DNA of 64,000 bases from CAZMCT01 sp964564785 (GTDB taxonomy: Bacteria; Planctomycetota; Phycisphaerae; UBA1845; Fen-1342), in NCBI GenBank assembly GCA_964564785.1, contig CAZMCT010000002.1:1-64000 (forward strand). The letters run 5' to 3'. The translations under genes and the position numbers were made by a program. The notes below the pieces were generated by a model. The model did no database searches and was not told the origin of the DNA. It saw nothing but the letters and a program-made list of their open reading frames with translations. The stretch's first letter is position 1; every line of letters begins with the position of its first letter. Positions 8,571-16,893 of this stretch are shown here, piece after piece.

Positions 8571-8613
8571 CCTTGATCTAGATCAAGGCATAGTCACACC
8601 GCACGTTTACACT
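8571..8613 (+). promoter_or_regulatory. FNR/CRP-family box with class II promoter spacing
   Basis: Bases 8571-8588 form the perfect palindrome CCTTGATCTAGATCAAGG, which contains TTGAT-N4-ATCAA, the consensus half-sites of FNR/ANR/DNR regulators. A TACACT hexamer at 8608-8613 lies about 31 bases from the palindrome centre to the hexamer centre, the spacing of a class II activator site at -41.5. It precedes the haem/Fe-S/NrfD/HAO operon, so low oxygen or nitrogen-oxide control is inferred. Confidence 0.75.
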
Positions 8614-8656
8614 TCCGATCGGATCGTGCGACGTGTGGTCGCAGACCGGAGCCCGC

Positions 8657-9367
8657 GTGGACGCGTCAACTCCTGAGTCACCGGCGTCGCCTGCACGTGC
8701 CGACGGTGTACGCGCCGTCTTGGTGCCGCTGGCTCTGCTCGGGGCGGCAGTGGTGTTGCTGGTGGGCCCCTGGGAGCCTTCCCGGCTGGTCGAGCCGGCC
8801 GCCCCCGCACCGGCCTGGGCCACGAACCCGGCTCCGGTTTACCAGCCCCGGTTCGAGCCGCGCCTGACCGTCGGCGAGTTCGAGTATCGCTGCAGCGATT
8901 GCCACAAGCTGTTCGATTCACCGCCGGAAACCACACGGCAGTTGACCCAGCATCGCGAGATCGAGCACGAGCACGGGCTCAATACGCGGTGCTTCAATTG
9001 CCACCACCGGGAGAACCGCAACGCTTTCGTCGACGATGCCGGCGGCGAGATTCCCTACGACCGGCCGCAGACGCTCTGCGCCCGCTGCCACGGCCCGGTG
9101 TTTCGCGATTGGGAGAACGGCGTCCACGGCCGGTCCAACGGCTATTGGGACCGGTTGGCCGGCCCGGTGAAACGCTTGCGCTGCATCCAGTGCCACGATC
9201 CGCACCGGCCACCGTTCCCGGCCATGCGCCCCGCGCCGGCCCCGCGCACGTTGCGGATGGGCCAACCGGCCGCGCCGCCGCGGGAGCGCCCCGACAACCC
9301 GCTACGGGTCTACCGCCGCGAGACGGTGCGGCCGGCCACGAACCCCGAGCCGGAGAAGCAATTATGA
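8657..9367 (+). CDS. Membrane-anchored tetraheme cytochrome c
   Basis: A 236-residue protein with one N-terminal transmembrane segment (VRAVLVPLALLGAAVVLLV, about residues 18-36) and a periplasmic domain with four CXXCH haem sites: CSDCH, CFNCH, CARCH and CIQCH. It probably carries electrons between the quinol-reacting Fe-S/NrfD pair encoded next and the octaheme enzyme at the end of the operon, a role similar to NrfB. The GTG at 8657 is preferred because GGAG lies five bases before it; a GTG at 8633 is the alternative and lies too close to the predicted promoter. The stop overlaps the next start (ATGA), so the two genes are translationally coupled. Confidence 0.85.
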   Translation: MDASTPESPASPARADGVRAVLVPLALLGAAVVLLVGPWEPSRLVEPAAPAPAWATNPAPVYQPRFEPRLTVGEFEYRCSDCHKLFDSPPETTRQLTQHREIEHEHGLNTRCFNCHHRENRNAFVDDAGGEIPYDRPQTLCARCHGPVFRDWENGVHGRSNGYWDRLAGPVKRLRCIQCHDPHRPPFPAMRPAPAPRTLRMGQPAAPPRERPDNPLRVYRRETVRPATNPEPEKQL

Positions 9368-10383
9368 GCGAGCGCGAGGCGTGCCCCCCGCCGGCAAGCG
9401 GCGAGCCGCCGGGCGCCCCCGGGCTGACGCGGCGTGGGTTCCTGACCAAGGGGGCGGCCACGGTGGCCGGGGTGTCGGCCGTCGCCGCGGCCTTGTCCCC
9501 GCTGCGGCATCTGGGGCCGGACGAGCGTCCGTCGCTGGAGCAGCTTTTCCAGCGGCACTACAAGGAGATGACGCCGCTGGAGAAGGAGGCGGTGCTGGCG
9601 CGGATCGCGCGGCAGGTCGAGGCGCGGTTCGGCGTGAAGCCCACCGTCACGGATCCGCCGCCGCGCGAGGGGGTCGAGTTCGTATACGCCCTGAATCTCA
9701 GCCGCTGCATCGGGTGCCGCAAGTGCGTGCATGCCTGCGTGGCCGAGAACAACCCGTCGCGGGCACCCGAGATTCAGTATATTCGTGTGCTGAAAATGGA
9801 AAAGGGGAGTATCGACGTCGAGACGTCGGAGCATCACTACGACCCGCCGCAGGTGCCCGAGCACGACAGCTACTACATGCCGGTGCAATGCCACCAGTGC
9901 GCCAAGCCGCCGTGCGTGAAGGTCTGCCCGGTCGAGGCCACCTGGCAGGAGCCCGACGGCATCACCGTGATCGACTACGACTGGTGCATCGGCTGCCGCT
10001 ACTGCGAGGCCGCGTGCCCCTACTGGGCCCGGCGGTTCAACTTCGCCACGCCGCAACTTCCGGCCGAACAGCTCAACCCGCAGCTGGCGTACCTGTCCAA
10101 CCGCCCGCGGGCCCGCGGCGTAATGGAGAAGTGCACGTTCTGCCTGCACCGCACGCGTCAGGGCAAGCTGCCCGCGTGCCTGGAGGTCTGCCCGACCGGC
10201 TCGCGCAAGTTCGGAAACGTGCTCGACCCCGACAGCGAGGTCGCGTACATCCTGCGGCAGAAACGGGTGTTCGTGCTCAAGGAGGAGGTCGGCACGCTGC
10301 CGCGCTTCTTCTACTACTTCGACGAGCGCGGCAGCCGCTATCGCGGACCGCATTCGGCCTGGGGGCCGGGAGGTGGCGCGTGA
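9364..10383 (+). CDS. Tat-exported four-cluster ferredoxin-like subunit (NrfC/DmsB type)
   Basis: A 339-residue periplasmic Fe-S electron-transfer subunit. The N-terminus has a twin-arginine signal (TRRGFLTKGAATVAG, near residue 22). Four cysteine groups can hold four 4Fe-4S clusters: CIGCRKCVHACV, CHQCAKPPCVKVCP, CIGCRYCEAACP, and CTFC with CLEVCP. The last group has the spacing seen in NrfC/HybA/PsrB-like proteins. It should relay electrons from the NrfD-like membrane subunit encoded downstream (GTGA overlap at 10380) to the multihaem cytochromes. The family is well supported; the exact partner is inferred from the operon. Confidence 0.9.
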   Translation: MSEREACPPPASGEPPGAPGLTRRGFLTKGAATVAGVSAVAAALSPLRHLGPDERPSLEQLFQRHYKEMTPLEKEAVLARIARQVEARFGVKPTVTDPPPREGVEFVYALNLSRCIGCRKCVHACVAENNPSRAPEIQYIRVLKMEKGSIDVETSEHHYDPPQVPEHDSYYMPVQCHQCAKPPCVKVCPVEATWQEPDGITVIDYDWCIGCRYCEAACPYWARRFNFATPQLPAEQLNPQLAYLSNRPRARGVMEKCTFCLHRTRQGKLPACLEVCPTGSRKFGNVLDPDSEVAYILRQKRVFVLKEEVGTLPRFFYYFDERGSRYRGPHSAWGPGGGA

Positions 10384-11597
10384 AGCGGTACGTCACCTTC
10401 CTGTGGGAATGCGCCCGCATCAGCTTCGTCGGCGACTGGCGCTACCACCTCTGGATGACCGTCCTGACCATCATCGCGCTCATCGGGCTGTTCTGCTGGT
10501 GCCAGCAACTCGTCTACGGGCTGGTCACCACCGGCATGACCGACCAGGTCTCGTGGGGGCTGTACATCGCCAACTTCACCTACCTGGTCGGGCTGGCCGC
10601 GGCCGCCGCGATGCTCGTCATTCCGGTGTACGTCTACCGCAACCTGCACCTGCACGACGTGGTCATCTTCGGCGAGCTGCTCGCGGTGGCCGTGATCATC
10701 ATGTGTCTGCTGTTCGTGACGGTGGACCTGGGGCGCCCCGATCGGGCCCTGCACCTCGTCCAGCGCTTCAACTTCCCGATCTCGATGCTCACCTGGGACG
10801 TGATCGCGCTCAACGGCTACCTCCTGCTGAACCTGCACATCTGCGGTTATCTACTGTACACCGCGTACTGCGGGCGCACGCCGTCGAAGGTTTTCTACGT
10901 GCCGTTCGTGTTCATCGCGATCATCTGGGCGGTGAGCATTCACACCGTCACGGCCTTCCTGTACGTCGGTCTCGGCGGTCGGCCGTTCTGGAACTCGGCC
11001 ATCATCGCGCCGCGCTTCCTGGCGAGCGCGTTCGCGGCCGGCCCGGCGTTCATCATTCTGACGCTACAGCTTGTTCGCCGTTACACCCGCCACCGTGTCA
11101 GCGACGACGCCCTGCTGACGCTGCGGCGGATCGTGCAGGTGGCGATGATCATCAACATGTTCCTGTTGGGCTGTGAGGTCTTCACCGAGTTCTACACCGA
11201 CTCGGCCCACCTGGCCTCGTCGGAGTACCTGTACCTGGGACTGCACGGCCGCCATGCCCTGGTGCCGTGGATCTGGACCGCGATCGTGCTGAACGCCCTC
11301 GCCACGCTGCTGCTGGTGCTGCCGGCGACGCGCGGGCTGCCGCTGCTGAACCTGACGTGCGTCCTCTGCATCGTCGGCATCTGGATCGAGAAGGGCATGG
11401 GGTTGATCGTGCCGGCGTTCATCCCGACGCCGCTGGGCGAGATCGTCGAGTACGTGCCGACGCTCCGCGAGGTGCTCGTGTGCCTGGGCATCTGGGCGTT
11501 CGGACTGCTCCTATACACCATCTTCGTGCGGATCTCGGTGCCGGTGCTGGCCGGCGAGCTGACGTACGCGAAGCGCAACGCAAGGGCCGCCGGTTGA
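10380..11597 (+). CDS. NrfD/PsrC-family quinol-interacting membrane subunit
   Basis: A 405-residue integral membrane protein with about eight to ten hydrophobic helices, matching the polysulfide reductase NrfD/PsrC/HybB family that oxidises or reduces menaquinol. Charged residues typical of the family sit between helices, as in VDLGRPDRALHL and HTVTAFLY. The start is a GTG whose bases overlap the upstream stop, with GGAGG just before it. With the Tat-exported Fe-S protein it forms a standard quinol-dehydrogenase pair. The cell makes menaquinone by MqnD, which fits. The direction of electron flow cannot be read from sequence. Confidence 0.9.
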   Translation: MKRYVTFLWECARISFVGDWRYHLWMTVLTIIALIGLFCWCQQLVYGLVTTGMTDQVSWGLYIANFTYLVGLAAAAAMLVIPVYVYRNLHLHDVVIFGELLAVAVIIMCLLFVTVDLGRPDRALHLVQRFNFPISMLTWDVIALNGYLLLNLHICGYLLYTAYCGRTPSKVFYVPFVFIAIIWAVSIHTVTAFLYVGLGGRPFWNSAIIAPRFLASAFAAGPAFIILTLQLVRRYTRHRVSDDALLTLRRIVQVAMIINMFLLGCEVFTEFYTDSAHLASSEYLYLGLHGRHALVPWIWTAIVLNALATLLLVLPATRGLPLLNLTCVLCIVGIWIEKGMGLIVPAFIPTPLGEIVEYVPTLREVLVCLGIWAFGLLLYTIFVRISVPVLAGELTYAKRNARAAG

Positions 11598-11622
11598 GGG
11601 GCGGCCTCAAGGAGTCCCACGC

Positions 11623-13071
11623 ATGACACGCATCGGGTTGTCCACGCTGGCGGCCATCGCCCTGCTCACGGCCGGCGGCCGGCCGGCCGTCGCGCAGGTC
11701 TTCGGCCTGGCGGAGATCTCCCGGGAAAGCCGGGCTTGCATCGACTGTCACAAGCAGGAGAACACCGCGATCTATCAGCAGTGGGGCACGAGCAAGCACT
11801 ACCGGGCCAACATCGGCTGCTACGAGTGCCACGGGGCCGACGAGAAGGACCCCGACGCCTTCAAGCACGAGGGAGCCTGGATCGCGACCATCGTCTCGCC
11901 CAAGGATTGCGGCCGCTGCCACCAGCGCGAGGTGCAGGAGTTCTCCGGCTCGCACCATTCCAAGGGCGCACGGATCCTGGGCTCGCTCGACAACACGCTG
12001 GCCGAGGTGGTCGAAGGGAATCGTGGCCTGATCACGCCCGCGTTTCAGGAGGGTGTGGCCGCATCGGCGGTCATGGGCTGCTGGCAATGCCACGGCTCCG
12101 AGATCAAGGTCCTTCCCGGCGGCAAGCTGGACCCGGCCACCTGGCCCAACACGGGAATCGGGCGGATCAATCCGGACGGCTCGGAGGGCTCGTGCTCGGC
12201 CTGCCACAGCCGGCACGCGTTCTCGGCCGAGCAGGCCCGGCACCCGGACAACTGCGGCAAGTGCCACATGGGGCCGGACCACCCCCAGATCGAGATCTAC
12301 TACGAATCGAAGCACGGCATCGCGTTCCGCGCCAACATTGACAAGCTCAACCTGGGCTCGGCCAAGTGGGTCGTCGGCGAGGACTACAGCGCGGCGCCGA
12401 CCTGCGCCACCTGCCACATGAGCGCCACGAAAAGCCAGCCCGTCTCGCACGACGTCGGGCTGCGCATCAGTTGGAACAACCGGCCGGCCATCTCCCTGCG
12501 CCCCGAGGTCAGCGACAAGAAGATGGGCCTGCCGGGAGCCGAAATCGGCTGGGAGAAACGGCGAAGCTCGATGAAGGACGTCTGCCGCAACTGCCACGAA
12601 CAGCAGTGGGTCGACAACTTCTACGTGCAGTACGACGGCCTGATCGAACTGTACCACAAGAAGTTCGCCGAGCCCGGCATGGAGCTGATGAAGCTGGCCA
12701 AGCCGCTGCTGAAGCCGGTCGAGTTCTCGAACCCGATCGACTTCACCTGGTACGAGATCTGGCACCACGAGGGCCGCCGCGCCCGACATGGTGCTTCCAT
12801 GATGGGCCCCGACTACACCCACTGGCACGGCACCTACGAGGTCGCCAAGCACTTCTACACGCACTTCGTGCCCGAGCTCGAGCACCTCATCGAAGTCGGG
12901 CGCAAGTCCGACGACCCGGCCCGGGTCGCCGCGGCCGACGCCCTCGGGAAGAGGCTGGAAGAGGTGCTGAATTCCCCCCATCACCAGTGGTACCTGAACA
13001 GGATGGACCCGGCCGAGCAGGCCCGCCGCAAACAGCAGATGGAGGAGTTCCAGAAGCGCTACGGCAAGTAG
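11623..13071 (+). CDS. Octaheme cytochrome c of the hydroxylamine oxidoreductase (HAO) family
   Basis: A secreted 482-residue protein with a signal peptide of about 24 residues and eight CXXCH motifs: CIDCH, CYECH, CGRCH, CWQCH, CSACH, CGKCH, CATCH and CRNCH. The spacing, the extra histidines and the C-terminal segment HEGRRARHGASMMGPDYTHWHG match the HAO family, which includes oxidative hydroxylamine and hydrazine enzymes and reductive nitrite enzymes. In oxidative HAO a C-terminal tyrosine crosslinks to haem P460; Tyr398 in PDYTHWHG is a candidate but needs alignment. Operon position behind a quinol-reactive Fe-S/NrfD pair suggests reduction of nitrite or hydroxylamine, though oxidation into the quinone pool is also possible. 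Start ATG has AAGGAG upstream. Confidence 0.9.
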   Translation: MTRIGLSTLAAIALLTAGGRPAVAQVFGLAEISRESRACIDCHKQENTAIYQQWGTSKHYRANIGCYECHGADEKDPDAFKHEGAWIATIVSPKDCGRCHQREVQEFSGSHHSKGARILGSLDNTLAEVVEGNRGLITPAFQEGVAASAVMGCWQCHGSEIKVLPGGKLDPATWPNTGIGRINPDGSEGSCSACHSRHAFSAEQARHPDNCGKCHMGPDHPQIEIYYESKHGIAFRANIDKLNLGSAKWVVGEDYSAAPTCATCHMSATKSQPVSHDVGLRISWNNRPAISLRPEVSDKKMGLPGAEIGWEKRRSSMKDVCRNCHEQQWVDNFYVQYDGLIELYHKKFAEPGMELMKLAKPLLKPVEFSNPIDFTWYEIWHHEGRRARHGASMMGPDYTHWHGTYEVAKHFYTHFVPELEHLIEVGRKSDDPARVAAADALGKRLEEVLNSPHHQWYLNRMDPAEQARRKQQMEEFQKRYGK

Positions 13072-13106
13072 CCACCGCGCGCGGCCGCGGGAGTAAGATA
13101 CGGCCG

Positions 13107-13712
13107 ATGCCGGCTGACCGTCCGCCTTACGCGCCGCGCACGCCCGACCCGCAGCTCGAATCGGAGTGGGCGTGGGTGCTCGACCAGACCGACGAGACGG
13201 CGGCCCGGCCACCGTCCGTCGTCGCGACGCCCGCCAGCGTGCGGCCGGGTGGCCCGGACGCGGAGATTCGCTGGTGGCGTCCGGGATGGGTGGACGCGTG
13301 GCGGCATGTGGGGTGGCGCTGGGTCTTTCTGCTGCCGGCGCTGGGTTTGCTGCTCCTGGCCGTGCCGGCGCTGCGCTGGCCGAGCTTGTGGAATGTGTTC
13401 ATCATCCTCGAACTCAAGCTGCTGATCTTCGTGACGGCGATCGCGCTGACGCTGGCCGGCTACGTCGTGCGGCGGGCGGCCCGCGCGCGGCGCGAGCCGT
13501 TCTGCATCTTCTGCGGCTACAACCTGACCGGGTTGCCCGACCACTACCGCTGCCCCGAATGCGGCCGGCCGTACACCTGGCGGCTGATCGCGGAATACCG
13601 GCGCGACCCGCAGTGGTTCATCGAACGCTACGCGGCCGCCCGACGTCTGCCGCCGGCAGATGTGCCGTTTGACGCGGGCGCGGTGCGGCGCCCGAGCCGG
13701 GACGGAACGTAA
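13107..13712 (+). CDS. Membrane protein with planctomycete-type zinc ribbon
   Basis: A 201-residue protein of unknown function. The N-terminal 65 residues are soluble and proline/arginine rich. Two transmembrane helices follow (VFLLPALGLLLLAVPAL and a second ending in FVTAIALTLAGYVV). Then comes a cytoplasmic C-terminal domain with a zinc ribbon, CIFCGYNLTGL then CPECGRPY, in which four cysteines are spaced to bind zinc. Such CGYxLxGL ribbons are frequent in planctomycete membrane proteins. It begins 35 bases after the HAO-family gene and could be cotranscribed, but nothing links it to respiration. The frame is open far upstream inside the HAO gene; the ATG at 13107 is the first sensible start. 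Confidence 0.75.
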   Translation: MPADRPPYAPRTPDPQLESEWAWVLDQTDETAARPPSVVATPASVRPGGPDAEIRWWRPGWVDAWRHVGWRWVFLLPALGLLLLAVPALRWPSLWNVFIILELKLLIFVTAIALTLAGYVVRRAARARREPFCIFCGYNLTGLPDHYRCPECGRPYTWRLIAEYRRDPQWFIERYAAARRLPPADVPFDAGAVRRPSRDGT

Positions 13713-13789
13713 AGAGGTGAAAGCGCGAGAAGGTCAGACCAAGGGAGTGCGTCCTCTCCCTGTTTTCACGATTTCACTTCTGCACGTTT

Positions 13790-15238
13790 TCACAGCAGCG
13801 GCGAGAACAGCCTGGCCACACCCTCCCCGAGCTGGCGGAGCGGCCCGCGCTGCCAGGCTTCGCGGGCTCCGATCAAGCGTGCCTTGGCACAGAAACGGTC
13901 GATCGACCGGCCGAGCGCCGTAGCGACCGTCGCGTCGTAGATCAGGGCCGTCACCTCGAAATTGAGCTGGAAGCTGCGGGCGTCCATGTTGGCCGAGCCG
14001 AGCGCCGCCCAGCGGTCGTCGACCGTGACCAGCTTGGAGTGCAGCACCCCCGCGTCGTACTCGTGGATCTCGACCCCGGCGTCGATGAGCTCGGCGTAGA
14101 AGCTGCGGGCCGCCCACAACGCCAGCATCGAGTCGCTCCGCGACGGCAGCACCAGCCGCACCTTCACCCCGCGGTAGCACGCATGCTCGAGCGCCATGCG
14201 CATGCCCTGGTCCGGCACGAAGTAGGGCGTTGCGATCCGGATGCTCTCGCGCGCGGACGACACGGCCGCGAAGAAGATCTGGGCCAGCGTGCTCACCGGC
14301 TGGTCCGGGCCGGTTGCGAGGACCTGCACGACGGAGCCGCCGGGGCGCTGCGGCCGGGGGAAGTACTCCTCCGCATCGAGGCGTTCGCGGGCCGCGAGGT
14401 ACCAGTCCTCGGCGAACGTCTGCTGGAGGTAGAGGGCCGCGGGCCCGCGGATGCGCATGTGCGTGTCGTACCACGGGCTGAGCCGGGCTTTGCGGCCGCG
14501 GTACTCGTCGCCGATGTTCTGGCTGCCCATGAAGGCCGTCTGTCCGTCCACGACCACAATCTTGCGGTGGTTGCGCAGGTGCAGGCTCCAGCGGCGGCCG
14601 AAGCGGAGGGGCAGCAGCGGCAGGAAGAACGCGACCTTCACGCCCGCGTCGCGCAGCGGCCGCAGGAAGCCCGGCGTGGCCCACAGCGAGCCGACGGCGT
14701 CGAGCAGCACGCGGCACTCGACGCCGGCGCGGGCCCGTTCGACGAGCAGGTCGCGGAAGTAGCGGCCGGTCTCGTCGGGCTGCCAGATGTAATACAACAT
14801 GTGGATATGCTGCGTGGCGGAGCGGAGAGCGGCTTCGAGGGCGGCGTAGGTCGCGTTGGCCTCCTCCAGGATGCAGACGTCATTTCCGCCGGCCGCGGGC
14901 ATGCCGGCCAGTTTCAGGCCGAGCTGCTCGAGGGCTCGTAGGTCGGGCGGCAGCTCGGCATGGGCGAGGTCGAGCTCGCCGCGGGCCTGGTGCTCGGCCC
15001 ACTTTCGCAGCTTGGCCTGGAGGTGCGCGATGCGTCGCCGGCGGCGGCGGGCCTTGCGCGGCAGGCGGTTGGAGCCGATGAGCCAGTAGCACAGCAGTCC
15101 GAGACCAGGCAGGGTGAAGAAGGCGAAGATCCAGGCGACCATGCCGCGCGGCTCCTTCCGCCGCCGCAGCAGAGCGAACGTGGCGAGCAGCGCCAGAATC
15201 AGGTGCGCTGTGAGGGCGAGCTGCCAGACGTGCCCCAT
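13790..15238 (-). CDS. cls: Cardiolipin synthase (phospholipase D family)
   Basis: A 482-residue inner-membrane enzyme that would condense two phosphatidylglycerols to cardiolipin. Two N-terminal transmembrane helices (about residues 8-24 and 34-53) precede two HKD motifs: HRKIVVVDGQTAFMGSQN near residue 224 and HSKLVTVDDRWAALGSANMD near residue 400. Both have the HxKx4D spacing and the trailing GS-x-N. Length and layout are standard for bacterial ClsA-type synthases. It converges on the zinc-ribbon membrane gene, with about 77 bases between them holding imperfect GTGAAA/TTTCAC inverted matches that might act as a terminator. Function is well supported. Confidence 0.93.
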   Translation of the reverse strand: MGHVWQLALTAHLILALLATFALLRRRKEPRGMVAWIFAFFTLPGLGLLCYWLIGSNRLPRKARRRRRRIAHLQAKLRKWAEHQARGELDLAHAELPPDLRALEQLGLKLAGMPAAGGNDVCILEEANATYAALEAALRSATQHIHMLYYIWQPDETGRYFRDLLVERARAGVECRVLLDAVGSLWATPGFLRPLRDAGVKVAFFLPLLPLRFGRRWSLHLRNHRKIVVVDGQTAFMGSQNIGDEYRGRKARLSPWYDTHMRIRGPAALYLQQTFAEDWYLAARERLDAEEYFPRPQRPGGSVVQVLATGPDQPVSTLAQIFFAAVSSARESIRIATPYFVPDQGMRMALEHACYRGVKVRLVLPSRSDSMLALWAARSFYAELIDAGVEIHEYDAGVLHSKLVTVDDRWAALGSANMDARSFQLNFEVTALIYDATVATALGRSIDRFCAKARLIGAREAWQRGPLRQLGEGVARLFSPLL

Positions 15239-15419
15239 GGCGGAAGTTTGGCGGGCACGGCGCGAAGGGGCAAGGGCACCCGGCGCGCGGTGAGCACGTG
15301 GCGGGTGCCGGGGGCTTCACGTGCTGAAGTCGCCCGCCATGCACGTGCGCTTCGTGGAAGAGGCAAACATTGACCGCGGGCCCGGGATCAACGGCCACGA
15401 AACAGAGGCCGCCGGAGAC

Positions 15420-16688
15420 TCACGGATAGAGCAGGTACTTCTCGCGCGCCTGGCGGAACGCATCGACCCCCTCACGCCAGAACGCCAGCACTTCCTCGAT
15501 CGGCCGCCCCTCCGCCAACCGCGTACGCACCCCGTCCGTGCCGCAGACCTTGTCGAACATGCCGTCGCGCTTGTGGCCGAAGAACTCCGTCTCCGGCCGC
15601 AGCTTGCGGACCGCATCCATCACGTGAAACTGGATCGGCGTCAGTTCGGCCCGCCGCGCGTCCGTCAGCACGATGTGTACGCCCCCGCACGTCTCCTTTG
15701 CGAACCGCGAGTAGTACGGCTGGAAATACGCCGGCCGGAAGAACACGCCCGGCAGGTCGCGGCCATTGAGCTCGGCCGCGAGGGCCACAGGGTCAAGCCC
15801 CGGCATGCCGGCCAGCTCGAACGGCAGCGGATAGCCCACCCCCTCGCTGAGCACGTGCAGCTCGCCCATGATCCCGGTCGCGGCGTAGAACAGGGCCGTA
15901 TCCGCCCGCGGCAGGTGCGGCGACGTCGGCACCCAGTGCAGCCCCGTGTCGGCCCACAGCATCGAACGGCGCCAGCCCTCCATCTTCACGACGGTCAGCT
16001 CACACCTGCGGCCCTCCGGCAGCCAGCCTTCGCCGTTGGTCATCTCGGCCAGCTCGCCCACGGTCAGCCCATGCACGTACGGTATCGGCAGGTGGCCCAC
16101 GAACGACTGGTACTTCAGGTCCAGCGGCCGGCCCTCGATCCGCTCACCCCCGAGCGGGTTCGGCCGGTCGAGCACCACCAACCGCCGGCCCGCCTCGGCC
16201 GCGGCCTCCATCGCCACGGCCAGCGTGCTGATGTAGGTGTACGAGCGCGAGCCGATGTCCTGCACGTCGAACACGAGCGTGTCGAGACCGGCCAGCATCG
16301 CGGGCGTGGGCTTGCGGGTCTGGCCGTAGAGCGAATACGCGGGCAGGCCGGTCGCGGTATCCCGCGCATCGCCGACATGCTCGCCGGCTGGAGCGTCGCC
16401 CCGCACGCCGTGCTCGGGTCCGAACAGGGCAACCAGCTCGACACCTTCGGCCGCGTGGAGCACGTCGATGGTCGAGCGCAAGTCGCCGGTGACGCCGGTG
16501 GGGTTCGTGATCAGACCGACGCGCTGACCGCGAAGCGCGGCGAACCCGCCGGCCTCGAGCATGTCGATGCCGAGGCGGACCGCCGGCACCGGGCGCGTAG
16601 CCGGCCGTGCGGCTCGGTCCTGAGCGATCCCGGCGGCACACCCGGTGAGCAGGAGGCAGTTGAGCATAACGCGGCGCAGCGAGTTCAT
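15420..16688 (-). CDS. DUF1343 / NamZ-type exo-beta-N-acetylmuramidase, lipoprotein
   Basis: A 422-residue exported protein. From the ATG at 16688 it starts with a lipoprotein signal ending in LLLTGC, so it is probably membrane-anchored in the periplasm. The mature part carries the DUF1343 hallmarks GQRVGLITNPTGV, LFGPEHGVRG, SLYGQTRKPT, FDVQDIGSRSYTYIST, VVLDRPNPLGG, GLTVGELAEM and WVPTSPHLPR. The characterised member NamZ releases terminal N-acetylmuramic acid from peptidoglycan fragments. A wall-recycling role is therefore likely, which is of interest in a phylum with thin peptidoglycan. An ATG at 16766 would add 26 residues without signal-peptide character. Confidence 0.88.
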   Translation of the reverse strand: MNSLRRVMLNCLLLTGCAAGIAQDRAARPATRPVPAVRLGIDMLEAGGFAALRGQRVGLITNPTGVTGDLRSTIDVLHAAEGVELVALFGPEHGVRGDAPAGEHVGDARDTATGLPAYSLYGQTRKPTPAMLAGLDTLVFDVQDIGSRSYTYISTLAVAMEAAAEAGRRLVVLDRPNPLGGERIEGRPLDLKYQSFVGHLPIPYVHGLTVGELAEMTNGEGWLPEGRRCELTVVKMEGWRRSMLWADTGLHWVPTSPHLPRADTALFYAATGIMGELHVLSEGVGYPLPFELAGMPGLDPVALAAELNGRDLPGVFFRPAYFQPYYSRFAKETCGGVHIVLTDARRAELTPIQFHVMDAVRKLRPETEFFGHKRDGMFDKVCGTDGVRTRLAEGRPIEEVLAFWREGVDAFRQAREKYLLYP

Positions 16689-16893
16689 GGCGGCTCCTGT
16701 GCTACCCTGTGGGGCCAACGCGGGCAATTCTCGCCGAGCTGAACGGGCAATGCACGCCGGCTTCACCTTGCCGAGCCGCGGAGGGAGGATACACTCTTGC
16801 AGTTGTCATCAGCGGTCAGAGTGTCGAGGGGTGTCGGCCTGGGAGGGGGACGCCGCCGCCCCACGGTTTCATGAAACATCGGGAGTGAAGCAC

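Noticed and set aside
12366..13106. Upstream extension of the zinc-ribbon membrane protein through the HAO gene
   Set aside because: It overlaps the octaheme gene in another frame; ATG 13107 gives a sensible protein.
13720..13800. Terminator between the zinc-ribbon gene and cls
   Set aside because: GTGAAA and TTTCAC stretches could pair, but the stem is too broken to call.
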